Positions 52,236 through 60,766 of a DNA stretch of 64,000 nucleotides are shown one piece after another (the stretch's first letter is position 1; the number at the start of each line of letters is the position of its first letter). The notes beneath the pieces were generated by a model. That model was not told the origin of the DNA, did not search any database, and saw nothing but the letters and a program-made list of their open reading frames with translations. Origin of the DNA: Extibacter muris. Lineage in GTDB: Bacteria; Bacillota; Clostridia; Lachnospirales; Lachnospiraceae. Position numbers and translations under genes: made by a program. The stretch is taken from positions 1 through 64,000 of the forward strand of contig NZ_SMMX01000001.1 of NCBI RefSeq assembly GCF_004345005.1, read 5' to 3'.

Positions 52236-54026
52236 ATGGAACAGTCGGTACATAAAAAAATAATTGAAATGGAACAGGTAAGCTTTGCCTATGACGGGGA
52301 TGATTCCCCGGTATGGCAGGGCTTAAACTGTTATTTTGAGGAAGGTACGGTCAATCTGCTGCTTGGACCGAGCGGGTGCGGGAAAAGTACGCTTCTCTAT
52401 ATGCTGAACGGGATTGTCCCTAACTTTTATGAAGGAAAGGCTGAAGGACATATATGGTTTAGGGGAGAGGATATCCTGGAGAAGAAGACGAAAGATATGG
52501 TGCAATACGTGGGAATGGTATTCCAGAACCCGGAGACTCAGTTCTGTACATTTACGGTAGAGGACGAGCTTGCGTTTGGGCTGGAGAATGAGAATGCTCC
52601 AAGAGACGAGATAGACAGCCGCATTGACGAAGTGCTTGACATGGTAGGGATGGGGACGTTCCGCAAATCTCTGCTCACAAGCTTGTCGGGAGGGCAGAAG
52701 CAGAAGATTGCCATCGCATCCGTCCTCGTGATGCAGTCTGAGATTCTCATACTGGATGAGCCGACGGCAAACCTGGATGCAGTAAGCAGGACAGAAGTGT
52801 TCTCCCTTCTTAAGCAGCTGGTGGATAGGTATGGCAAGACCATCATACTCGTGGAACATAATCTGGAACAGCTGCTTGACAAGACTGGACATGTAATCGT
52901 GCTGGACGGTCAGAACAAGGTATGTCTGGAAGGCAGCGCGTCCCATGTTCTCCGAAACCTCGTGTACAATCCTGAATTCCGTAATCTCAATATCTTTCTC
53001 CCGGAGAAATATCTCATAGTGAAGGAGTGGATAAACGCGCTGGACCGTGTCCCCCAAGTGGTGGATTTTAGGGAACGACAGCTGGCGGGCAGAGGGGAAG
53101 CCATCTTGCCCATAGACGAGTTTGCAGGACTTTTCCAGAAACTGGCGGTGTTTTCTTCCGTGGATACGTGTAGCGGTACGGTTCATCGGCCCGGGGACAA
53201 GGTGGTGGAGGCATGTGGTCTCGGCTATGCATATCGGGGCAGGGAAGATGCTGTGCTGAAGCGTATTGATATAAGGATTGAAAGCAAAGATTTTGTTGCC
53301 GTCGTAGGAGCTAACGGAGCGGGCAAGTCAACATTCCTCAAAGTGCTGTTCCGGGTGCTTTTTCCGTATCAGGGATCTCTCCGGGTGGGTGGAAAAGAAC
53401 TGGACGGTTATGACAAAAAATTGCTGTATCGTGATTTTGGCCTCGTATTTCAGAATCCGGAGGATCAGTTTGTGACGAACAAAGTTTATGATGAGCTGAT
53501 GTTCAGCCTGAAGAAGTCAGGCATGGGTGAGGCAGAGAAGGAAAAGCGGGTAACCGATATGCTGGAAAGGTTCCATCTGTATTCTGAAAGGGAAAAGAGC
53601 CCGTTTCTCCTAAGCCAGGGACAAAAGCGCAGGCTGAGTGTGGCGGCCATGCTGCTGACAGGGCAGAAGGTTCTGATACTGGATGAGCCTACCTATGGTC
53701 AAGACTATGACAATCAAAGGGAACTCATGGAATTGATGCGTGAACTTAACAAGGAGGGTGTCACGATTATCGTTGTTACCCACGATATGGCGCTTGTGGC
53801 CGACTACGCAGATAAGGTAATCGTACTTGCGGATGGAAAGACAGAATTCTGCGGCCCCCCAGAAGATATATTTGATAACATGGACGCGGTTAAAAAGGGA
53901 AAGCTTCAGATCCCTTCTTCCTTGAGCTTTTCAAGAGAACTGCGCAGTTACGTGGAAGAGATTCCATCTTTTTTCAGCAGAGGCCGGATGACAGATTATC
54001 TGATTCGGTGTGTAAAGGAGGTCTGA
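52236..54026 (+). CDS. ECF transporter ATPase, tandem (YkoD-like)
   Basis: A 596-residue fusion of two ABC ATPase domains. The first has Walker A GPSGCGKST near 46, the signature LSGGQKQKIAIA and Walker B ILILDEPTANLD. The second, from about residue 325, has GANGAGKST, LSQGQKRRLSVAA and VLILDEPTYGQD. Both sites look active. The fusion replaces the separate EcfA/EcfA' pair and is typical of the YkoEDC arrangement. The start has only a weak AGG site and may depend on translation from the S-component gene 5 nt upstream. Confidence 0.93.
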   Translation: MEQSVHKKIIEMEQVSFAYDGDDSPVWQGLNCYFEEGTVNLLLGPSGCGKSTLLYMLNGIVPNFYEGKAEGHIWFRGEDILEKKTKDMVQYVGMVFQNPETQFCTFTVEDELAFGLENENAPRDEIDSRIDEVLDMVGMGTFRKSLLTSLSGGQKQKIAIASVLVMQSEILILDEPTANLDAVSRTEVFSLLKQLVDRYGKTIILVEHNLEQLLDKTGHVIVLDGQNKVCLEGSASHVLRNLVYNPEFRNLNIFLPEKYLIVKEWINALDRVPQVVDFRERQLAGRGEAILPIDEFAGLFQKLAVFSSVDTCSGTVHRPGDKVVEACGLGYAYRGREDAVLKRIDIRIESKDFVAVVGANGAGKSTFLKVLFRVLFPYQGSLRVGGKELDGYDKKLLYRDFGLVFQNPEDQFVTNKVYDELMFSLKKSGMGEAEKEKRVTDMLERFHLYSEREKSPFLLSQGQKRRLSVAAMLLTGQKVLILDEPTYGQDYDNQRELMELMRELNKEGVTIIVVTHDMALVADYADKVIVLADGKTEFCGPPEDIFDNMDAVKKGKLQIPSSLSFSRELRSYVEEIPSFFSRGRMTDYLIRCVKEV

Positions 54027-54028
54027 TC

Positions 54029-54835
54029 ATGTTTACGTATGAGTGGAAAGATTCCTTCCTGCACAGGAGAAATCCTATCATAAAGTTAAGCCTGATAATT
54101 ATTGTCACGATACTGATCAGCCTGTCACTGTTTCCTGCGCTGCCGCTCTGCACCTTTCTGATGACACTGTTGCTTGGGTGCATTGGAGGAAAAATCCCTA
54201 TTGGAATCATACTGAAGAAAATGCGGGTATTTCTCGGCATAGGTATCGCCTTTATGGTATTTATGCTGATTATGAAAGGAATGGACGGAGGAGGAGATAC
54301 CTGGCATATATGGATCTTCCATTGGAGCAGCAATGATCTGGTCAGCATACTGTCGCTTGGCATGAGGATCATATCCATTTCGCTCATGTCGCTTCTGTTT
54401 GTCGTTACTACAGACCCGAACGATCTTGTGCTGAGTCTCATCCTACAGATGGGCCTGTCTCCGGTACACGGCTATGCCGCGCTGGCGGCCTACCGTTTTC
54501 TTCCTACGCTGCAGGAGGAAATTGAGAACATAAAACTGGCACAAGAGATTCGGGGAATTGAGTGGGACAAAGGAGTTTTACGTCGCCTGGGCACTCCACT
54601 GCGCATTATGCTCCCGTTGTTGTGCAGCGCCGCCAGAAGGGGAGAACGTGTCGCGGCTGCTATGGAAAGCAGGGGGCTTGGCGCAGATATTGACAGAAGC
54701 TATTATAAGAGGACACAAATAGACAGGGCAGACTGGTTCTTCGCAGGCGGCACATGTCTGATATATGTGGCGTTGATAGGTATATTGATACATGCCGGCA
54801 TGTTCCGGTTCAGTTTTGGATTTAATATAAAATGA
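54029..54835 (+). CDS. ECF transporter transmembrane (T) component, YkoC-like
   Basis: A 268-residue membrane protein of the EcfT/CbiQ family, with about five helices. The C-terminal coupling region carries the family Ala-Arg-Gly-type motifs (AQEIRGIEWDKG and AMESRGLGAD), which bind the ATPase domains. AAAGGAGG lies 7 nt before the ATG, which follows the ATPase stop by 2 nt. It completes the transporter; a DUF169 gene follows after 16 nt. Confidence 0.92.
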   Translation: MFTYEWKDSFLHRRNPIIKLSLIIIVTILISLSLFPALPLCTFLMTLLLGCIGGKIPIGIILKKMRVFLGIGIAFMVFMLIMKGMDGGGDTWHIWIFHWSSNDLVSILSLGMRIISISLMSLLFVVTTDPNDLVLSLILQMGLSPVHGYAALAAYRFLPTLQEEIENIKLAQEIRGIEWDKGVLRRLGTPLRIMLPLLCSAARRGERVAAAMESRGLGADIDRSYYKRTQIDRADWFFAGGTCLIYVALIGILIHAGMFRFSFGFNIK

Positions 54836-54851
54836 TTGGAGATGAAAGACG

Positions 54852-55589
54852 ATGCCGTTTAAAAGTGAAAAGATAACATATGGACTTCCACGCGACGCAT
54901 ATGAGCAGGAGAAAATGAATGCACTGGCTGATGACTTGAAGGGGGCGGTAGGACTGGAAAAACAGCTGGCTGGCGTACAGTTTTTCTTTACGAAAGAAGC
55001 TTACGATGCCTGTGAGGTCCAAGAGATAAAAGGAGGGGCCCCATATTGCGTCATGGTTCAGAAGGCAATAAGAGGAATGGAGTTCAAATCCAGACTTGAG
55101 AACCACAAATGCGACGGGGGAACGACTGCCCTTGCGTTAGAAAAGAGTACGGACAGAATTGAAAGCGGAACAGAATACTATTCATATAACCTGTACGATT
55201 CTCCGGCAGCTGCAAGGAGGCTCAGAAACAGTATTAAAAGCCTGCATGCATACCAGCCGCTTACATATGGGATTGTTGTCCGTCCATTCGTAAATTGTAC
55301 GGAGCAGCCCGATGTCATAATCGGAATTGTCAACGCATACCAGACGATGAGGATTATCCAGGGCTATGAATATTATTCGGGGATAAAACCGGAGATAGAT
55401 ATGGGTGCTATGCAGGGCATGTGTTCCGAGGTGACCGCAGTTCCATATATCACTGGGAATATGAACGTCAGCGTCCTCTGCCCAAGTACGAGAATGCTCT
55501 GCAGATGGAAGGAGTCTGATATGGCTGTTGGAATACCGTTCCATCAGTTTGAAAATATAGTAAAAGGGGTAATGGCAACAAAATATTAA
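54852..55589 (+). CDS. DUF169 family protein
   Basis: A 245-residue soluble protein of the DUF169 (COG2043-like) family, recognised by LAGVQFFFTKEAYDA, CDGGTTALAL, YGIVVRPF, PDVIIGIVNAYQTMRIIQGY and CSEVTAVPYITGNMNVSVLCPSTR. Conserved Cys residues at about 69, 96 and 197 hint at metal or cofactor binding. The biochemical role is unknown. It is the fourth gene of the ECF transporter operon, so it probably acts on or binds the imported molecule. Confidence 0.85.
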   Translation: MPFKSEKITYGLPRDAYEQEKMNALADDLKGAVGLEKQLAGVQFFFTKEAYDACEVQEIKGGAPYCVMVQKAIRGMEFKSRLENHKCDGGTTALALEKSTDRIESGTEYYSYNLYDSPAAARRLRNSIKSLHAYQPLTYGIVVRPFVNCTEQPDVIIGIVNAYQTMRIIQGYEYYSGIKPEIDMGAMQGMCSEVTAVPYITGNMNVSVLCPSTRMLCRWKESDMAVGIPFHQFENIVKGVMATKY

Positions 55590-55675
55590 AAAAAAAAGTT
55601 CTAAATCAGAATCTCTCTTCATAGACTAAATAGTGACCGTGAAATACGATTCAGAGGAAGGGAGATTGTAAAATT

Positions 55676-56305
55676 ATGTCAGATAAGATTATTGAAAACA
55701 ACCAGGTAACTATTATGGGAGAGGTAGCAGGAGGATTCACATTCAGCCATGAAGTATTCGGTGAAGGATTCTACATGGTGGATGTGCTCGTAAAGCGCCT
55801 CAGCAACTCGGAGGACCGGATTCCGCTCATGATATCAGAACGTCTCATCGACGTGACCCAGGACTATACCGGGGAATTTGTCATGGCAAGCGGACAGTTC
55901 CGCTCTTATAACAGACACGATGAACAAAAGAACAGGCTTGTGCTATCCGTATTCGTAAGAGAAGTGTCTTTTATAGAGGAAGAACTGGACGGTGCGAAGA
56001 CGAACAGCATCTTCCTGGATGGTTACATATGTAAGCTGCCGGTGTACAGAAAGACTCCGCTTGGAAGAGAGATCGCAGACCTCCTGCTGGCGGTGAACAG
56101 GCCGTACGGCAAGTCAGATTACATACCATGCATATGCTGGGGCAGGAATGCCAGGTTCGCGTCTACTTTTGAGGTGGGAGAGCACGTGCAGGTCAACGGC
56201 AGGATCCAGAGCAGGGAATATGTGAAAAAGCTTTCTGAGACAGAGACTCAGAAACGCATCGCCTACGAGGTGTCGGTCAGCAAATTAGAATGTGTAGACG
56301 AATAG
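55676..56305 (+). CDS. SSB-like protein with two OB folds
   Basis: A 209-residue protein that reads as two single-stranded-DNA-binding-type OB units. The first runs from about 10 to 92 (NQVTIMGEVAGGFTFSH, SGQFRSYN), and the second from about 105 to 205 (NSIFLDGYICKLPVYRKTPLGREIADLLLAVNR, YIPCICWGRNARFAS, GRIQSREYVKK). The second is the better SSB match. The first is divergent. It lacks the acidic C-terminal tip of replicative SSB, so it is probably an accessory paralog. It stands alone with a GGAGATTG site. Confidence 0.78.
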   Translation: MSDKIIENNQVTIMGEVAGGFTFSHEVFGEGFYMVDVLVKRLSNSEDRIPLMISERLIDVTQDYTGEFVMASGQFRSYNRHDEQKNRLVLSVFVREVSFIEEELDGAKTNSIFLDGYICKLPVYRKTPLGREIADLLLAVNRPYGKSDYIPCICWGRNARFASTFEVGEHVQVNGRIQSREYVKKLSETETQKRIAYEVSVSKLECVDE

Positions 56306-56334
56306 GAGCATTCAAGCCGGACAAGAGACTTTCA

Positions 56335-56363
56335 TTGACATATTTTAGTATTAATGATAAAAT
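56335..56363 (+). promoter_or_regulatory. Promoter of dapA
   Basis: Consensus TTGACA and TAAAAT with 17 nt between them, about 49 nt before the dapA start. No lysine riboswitch fits in this short leader. Confidence 0.8.
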
Positions 56364-56411
56364 TTTTATGAATCTTAATAATACATATTGGTGAAGGTCA
56401 GGAGGTTTAAT

Positions 56412-57308
56412 ATGGCTATATTTAAAGGTGCCGGGGTGGCGGTTGTCACACCGTTCAATGAAGACGGAAGCATCAATTATGATAGACTGGATGAGTTAAT
56501 TGACTATCACTGTAACAATGGTACAGATAGTATTATAATATGTGGTACTACCGGGGAATCAGCCACGATGACAGAGGAAGAGCATCTGGAGTGCGTGAAG
56601 TTCGCGATAGAACGCACAAAGGGCAGGATTCCGGTCATTGCGGGGACGGGCTCCAACTGTACGAGGACAGCGGTAGATATGTCAAAAGATGCAGCCTGTT
56701 ATGGGGCGGACGGCCTGCTTCTTGTGACGCCTTATTACAACAAGGCTACGCAGGCGGGGCTTATCGCTCATTACAAGGCAGTTGCGGAGGCTGTATCGGG
56801 GACACCGATTATTATGTACAGCGTTGCCAGCAGGACGGGATGCAATATCGAGCCGGCCACAGTGGCAGCATTAGTGAAAGAGACAGATAACATCGTGGGC
56901 ATTAAAGAAGCGTCGGGAAACATATCTCAGATTGCCAAGATCATGTGTGCGACAGACGGCAATATCGACCTGTATTCCGGCAATGACGACCAGATCGTGC
57001 CGCTCATGTCACTGGGGGGGATAGGTGTCATCTCGGTACTGTCCAATATCGCCCCACAGCAGACACACGATATCTGTGAGAGATATTTAAGCGGGGATGT
57101 GCAGGAAAGCGCGAGGCTTCAGCTGAAAGCAATTCCGCTTGCCGCCGAGCTGTTCAGCGAAGTGAACCCGATTCCGGTGAAGCGGGCGATGAAGCTTATG
57201 GGAATGGACTGCGGTCCGGTCCGTATGCCGCTCACGGAACTTACGCCAGAACACGAGAAGACGCTGGCACAGGCGATGAAGGATTATGGAATCAAAGTAG
57301 TTCAGTAA
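56412..57308 (+). CDS. dapA: 4-hydroxy-tetrahydrodipicolinate synthase
   Basis: A 298-residue enzyme that condenses pyruvate with aspartate semialdehyde in the lysine/diaminopimelate pathway. The class I aldolase TIM barrel shows GTTGESATMTEEEH near 47, YNKATQAGLIAHY near 110, the catalytic Tyr in YSVASRTG and the Schiff-base Lys in IVGIKEASG (about 165). AGGAGG lies 6 nt before the ATG. dapB follows across an intrinsic terminator. Confidence 0.97.
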   Translation: MAIFKGAGVAVVTPFNEDGSINYDRLDELIDYHCNNGTDSIIICGTTGESATMTEEEHLECVKFAIERTKGRIPVIAGTGSNCTRTAVDMSKDAACYGADGLLLVTPYYNKATQAGLIAHYKAVAEAVSGTPIIMYSVASRTGCNIEPATVAALVKETDNIVGIKEASGNISQIAKIMCATDGNIDLYSGNDDQIVPLMSLGGIGVISVLSNIAPQQTHDICERYLSGDVQESARLQLKAIPLAAELFSEVNPIPVKRAMKLMGMDCGPVRMPLTELTPEHEKTLAQAMKDYGIKVVQ

Positions 57309-57330
57309 ACATAGATAGTAAATGAATGTG

Positions 57331-57380
57331 AAAAGGATATCATATGTTGAGTTTGCATGACAGATATGATATCCTTTTTT
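57331..57380 (+). terminator. Terminator/attenuator between dapA and dapB
   Basis: Arms AAAAGGATATCATAT / ATATGATATCCTTTTTT with an 18-nt loop and a continuing T run. Only 26 nt separate it from the dapB start, too little for a promoter in between, so dapB expression must come from read-through or from a promoter inside dapA. Confidence 0.85.
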
Positions 57381-57406
57381 TAATAGTAAGTAAAGGAGAT
57401 TATAAG

Positions 57407-58165
57407 ATGGTCAGAGCGATAATGCACGGGTGCAACGGCAGGATGGGCCAGGTGATTACAGGACTTGTCCGTGAAGATGAAGGGATTGAAATTGTTGCGG
57501 GAATTGATGCATATACCGGGAGGGAAAATGCGTATCCTGTATTCGAGAGCATAGATAGCTGCGATGTGGAGGCAGATGTGGTCATCGACTTTTCCAACGC
57601 AGGGGCGACGGACGCGCTGCTTGACTACTGCACCGGCCGGAAGGTGCCGGTCGTGCTCTGTACGACAGGGCTGGCCCAAGAACAGCTCTCGAAGGTGGAA
57701 GAAGCGTCGGAGAAGGTAGCGGTGCTCAAATCCGCCAACATGTCTCTGGGAATCAACCTGCTTCTGAAGCTCGTAAAGGATGCGGCAAAGGTTCTTGCAG
57801 GCGCCGGTTTTGACGTAGAGCTGGTGGAGAGGCACCACAACCAGAAGGTCGACGCTCCGAGCGGGACAGCCATAGCGCTTGCAGATTCCATCAATGAGGC
57901 GATGGACGATGCGTATACATATGTATACGACAGAAGCCAGGTGCGTAAGATGAGGGATAAGAAAGAGCTTGGAATCTCGGCGGTGAGAGGTGGTACGATT
58001 GTAGGCGACCACGAGATTATCTTTGCCGGTGCAGACGAGGTGGTAGAGTTCAGGCATACGGCATACTCCAAAGCCATTTTTGGCAAGGGCGCGGTAGAAG
58101 CCGCCAAGTATCTGGCAGGGAAGCCGGCGGGACGGTACGATATGTCGGATGTAGTTGTGCTGTAA
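57407..58165 (+). CDS. dapB: 4-hydroxy-tetrahydrodipicolinate reductase
   Basis: A 252-residue NAD(P)H-dependent enzyme that takes the DapA product to tetrahydrodipicolinate. The N-terminal loop is IMHGCNGRMGQVI, the dinucleotide-site block FSNAGATDALLDYC follows near 65, and the catalytic signature ELVERHHNQKVDAPSGTA lies near 145. The start is the ATG 8 nt after AAAGGAG; longer frames pass through the terminator. It precedes fbp by 17 nt. Confidence 0.97.
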   Translation: MVRAIMHGCNGRMGQVITGLVREDEGIEIVAGIDAYTGRENAYPVFESIDSCDVEADVVIDFSNAGATDALLDYCTGRKVPVVLCTTGLAQEQLSKVEEASEKVAVLKSANMSLGINLLLKLVKDAAKVLAGAGFDVELVERHHNQKVDAPSGTAIALADSINEAMDDAYTYVYDRSQVRKMRDKKELGISAVRGGTIVGDHEIIFAGADEVVEFRHTAYSKAIFGKGAVEAAKYLAGKPAGRYDMSDVVVL

Positions 58166-58182
58166 AGCAGACGGGAGGCGTT

Positions 58183-60135
58183 ATGAAAGAGTTAGAAGAA
58201 AGATATCTGGAAAGGCTTTCGGAACTTTATCCAACCATTGCAAAAGCGTCGACGGAAATTATCAATCTGCAGGCTATCTTGAACCTTCCGAAGGGGACAG
58301 AGCATTTTCTGACGGATATCCACGGGGAATATGAGGCGTTTTCCCATGTGCTTAAGAACGGCTCTGGTTCCGTGCGCCGTAAAATCGATGATGTGTTCGG
58401 GAATACTATGAGTAGCAGAGATAAGCAGTCTTTTGCTACTCTTATTTATTACCCCGCGGAAAAGATGGAGCGGGTAAAACGGGAAGAGAGCAACATGGAG
58501 GACTGGTACCGGATTACGCTGTACCGCCTCATCGAAGTGTGCAAACGGGCTGCCAGCAAGTATACGCGTTCCAAGGTGCGCAAAGCGCTGCCGCAGGATT
58601 TCGCCTATGTCATCGAGGAGCTGATTACGGAGAAGGCGGAAGTGACGGATAAGGAATCTTACTACAATGCAATCGTGAATACGATCATCAGGACGGGCAG
58701 GGCCGAGAAGTTCATCGTCGCCATGAGCGAGCTGATCCAGAGGCTTACCGTGGATCATCTGCATATCGTCGGGGACATCTATGACCGGGGGCCGGGACCG
58801 CACATCATCATGGACAAACTGATGGACCACCATTCGGTCGACATCCAGTGGGGCAACCATGATGTGCTCTGGATGGGGGCTGCTGCAGGGCAGAGAGGAT
58901 GTATCGCCAATGTAATCCGCATCTGCGCAAGGTACGGCAATCTGGATATATTGGAAGACGGATATGGAATCAATCTTCTGCCGCTTGCCACATTTGCCCT
59001 GAACACATATGAGGACGATGCGTGCGGATGCTTTAAGCTGAAAGGGGAGCCGAATTACAACCCGAACGAGATGCTGATGGACATCAAGATGCACAAGGCG
59101 ATATCCATCATCCAGTTTAAGGTAGAAGGACAGGTCGTGAAAAAAAATCCGAGCTTCAAGATGGATGACAGGAACCTTCTGCATCATATCGACTATGATA
59201 AGGGAACGATAGAGATAGAAGGCAAGACATATGAACTGCTCGATACAAACTTCCCGACTATCGACCCGAAGCGTCCATACGCGCTGACGAAGGAAGAGGA
59301 AGATATCATGGAGCGGCTTGAGCAGGCCTTCCTTCACTGTGAAAAGCTGCAGCGGCACATGCGTTTCCTGCTGAATAAAGGCAGCCTTTATAAAGTGTAT
59401 AACAACAATCTGCTGTACCACGGCTGCGTGCCGCTGAAAGAAGACGGCACGCTAAAGCCGGTCCGTATCTTCGGAAGGTCATACAAGGGCAGAAGCCTGT
59501 ATGAAGTGCTGGAGAGCTATGTGAGGAAAGGGTTCTATGCGCTGGACGAAAAAGAAAAAGAGCGGGGCAAGGATATCATGTGGTATATCTGGCTGCACGA
59601 GAATTCCCCGCTGTTCGGCAAGGATAAGATGGCGACCTTCGAACGCTATTTCCTGGCAGACAAGGAGACGCACCGGGAGAAAAAAAATCCATATTATTCG
59701 ATGCTGCAGGATGTAAGAGTCGTAGACAGGATACTGGCAGAGTTCGGTCTCCCTCCGGAAGGCACGCATATCATCAACGGCCACGTGCCCGTTAAGTCAA
59801 AGGATGGAGAGAACCCGGTAAAATGCGGGGGAAAAGTGCTTGTCATAGACGGAGGATTCTCCAGGGCTTATCAGAAAGAGACCGGAATAGCCGGATATAC
59901 GCTAATCTACAACTCATACGGCCTGATTCTCGTGGCACATGAGCCGTTTGAGTCTACAGACGCGGCTATCGAAAAAGAAAGCGACATCCATTCTGACAGT
60001 ACGATTGTCAAACGTGTCGTACAGCGGAAGATTGTCGGCGATACTGATGTAGGTAAAGAGCTGAAAGAACAGATAGCGGATCTGGAAGTGCTGCTGGAGG
60101 CATACAGAAGCGGCCGTATCGCCGAAAGAATGTAA
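58183..60135 (+). CDS. fbp: Fructose-1,6-bisphosphatase, class III
   Basis: A 650-residue gluconeogenic enzyme of the Firmicute class III type, based on a calcineurin-like metallophosphatase core: FLTDIHGEYEAF near 44, IVGDIYDRGPGPH near 196, WGNHDVLWMGAAAG near 227 and INGHVPVK near 530. Length fits the family. AGACGGGAGGCG precedes the ATG. Its placement after dapB is probably only positional. A cleaved lipoprotein gene follows at about 100 nt. Confidence 0.97.
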   Translation: MKELEERYLERLSELYPTIAKASTEIINLQAILNLPKGTEHFLTDIHGEYEAFSHVLKNGSGSVRRKIDDVFGNTMSSRDKQSFATLIYYPAEKMERVKREESNMEDWYRITLYRLIEVCKRAASKYTRSKVRKALPQDFAYVIEELITEKAEVTDKESYYNAIVNTIIRTGRAEKFIVAMSELIQRLTVDHLHIVGDIYDRGPGPHIIMDKLMDHHSVDIQWGNHDVLWMGAAAGQRGCIANVIRICARYGNLDILEDGYGINLLPLATFALNTYEDDACGCFKLKGEPNYNPNEMLMDIKMHKAISIIQFKVEGQVVKKNPSFKMDDRNLLHHIDYDKGTIEIEGKTYELLDTNFPTIDPKRPYALTKEEEDIMERLEQAFLHCEKLQRHMRFLLNKGSLYKVYNNNLLYHGCVPLKEDGTLKPVRIFGRSYKGRSLYEVLESYVRKGFYALDEKEKERGKDIMWYIWLHENSPLFGKDKMATFERYFLADKETHREKKNPYYSMLQDVRVVDRILAEFGLPPEGTHIINGHVPVKSKDGENPVKCGGKVLVIDGGFSRAYQKETGIAGYTLIYNSYGLILVAHEPFESTDAAIEKESDIHSDSTIVKRVVQRKIVGDTDVGKELKEQIADLEVLLEAYRSGRIAERM

Positions 60136-60241
60136 AAAAATCCCACCTGCCCTGATGCATATATTTCTATTAACTGCAAATATTACTAGCAACAAGTAAT
60201 ACTTGATTTAATATGAATATACATGAAAGGGAGATTATGAC

Positions 60242-60595
60242 ATGAAACAGTTCAAGAAATTATTAGTGATGCTTATGTGTGTAGGCGTAATCATGGGGGT
60301 AACAGCATGCGGAAGCGACAAGGACGCTGCAGATAACGGAGCTACAAACAACACGACGACAGGAGACAATACAGGCGACGCCAACGACACGAATACGAAT
60401 GACGCGACAGACGGCACACGTGATGAAGGTGTAGCAGACGAAATCGGAGACGACGTAAAAGACGGCGCAGACGATATCGCCGACGGTCTGAACGGTGACG
60501 ATAACCGTGACAAGAACATGACAGACAAGAACGCGAACGATAAAGACGTCAAAGGTAACGCATCAGAGAACAAAGCAGACGACAGCAACAAGTAA
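60242..60595 (+). CDS. Small Asp/Asn-rich lipoprotein
   Basis: A 117-residue secreted protein. The first 23 residues are a lipoprotein signal (KKLLVMLMCVGVIMG then VTAC with the lipid-accepting Cys at 23). The remainder is very polar, made almost entirely of Asp, Asn, Lys, Thr, Gly and Ala, with no predicted fold. It would be tethered to the outer face of the membrane. It may bind cations or act as a spacer; no family recognised. GAAAGGGAG precedes the start. Confidence 0.85.
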   Translation: MKQFKKLLVMLMCVGVIMGVTACGSDKDAADNGATNNTTTGDNTGDANDTNTNDATDGTRDEGVADEIGDDVKDGADDIADGLNGDDNRDKNMTDKNANDKDVKGNASENKADDSNK

Positions 60596-60624
60596 GAAGC
60601 TGCATACCAATAAGACATGACAGG

Positions 60625-60655
60625 GGCGGACCGCCAAAGAGGAGGTCCGCCTTCT
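60625..60655 (+). terminator. Terminator hairpin after the lipoprotein gene
   Basis: Arms GGCGGACC / GGTCCGCC (8 bp, perfect), loop 11 nt, followed by TTCT. Confidence 0.65.
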
Positions 60656-60766
60656 GGCGTATATAATAGAACAGGCGAAGCGGCGTATCGGTAAAAAACT
60701 TTGTTTCCGATATGAATTATGATATAATTTAAAATTATAAATATATACCAAAGGAGATACATAATA

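Noticed and set aside
55077-55096. A tRNA-like GTTCAAATCC sequence
   Set aside because: It lies in the DUF169 coding frame and no cloverleaf forms around it.
56306-56411. Lysine riboswitch before dapA
   Set aside because: The promoter-to-start distance is under 50 nt, too short for the roughly 170-nt lysine aptamer.
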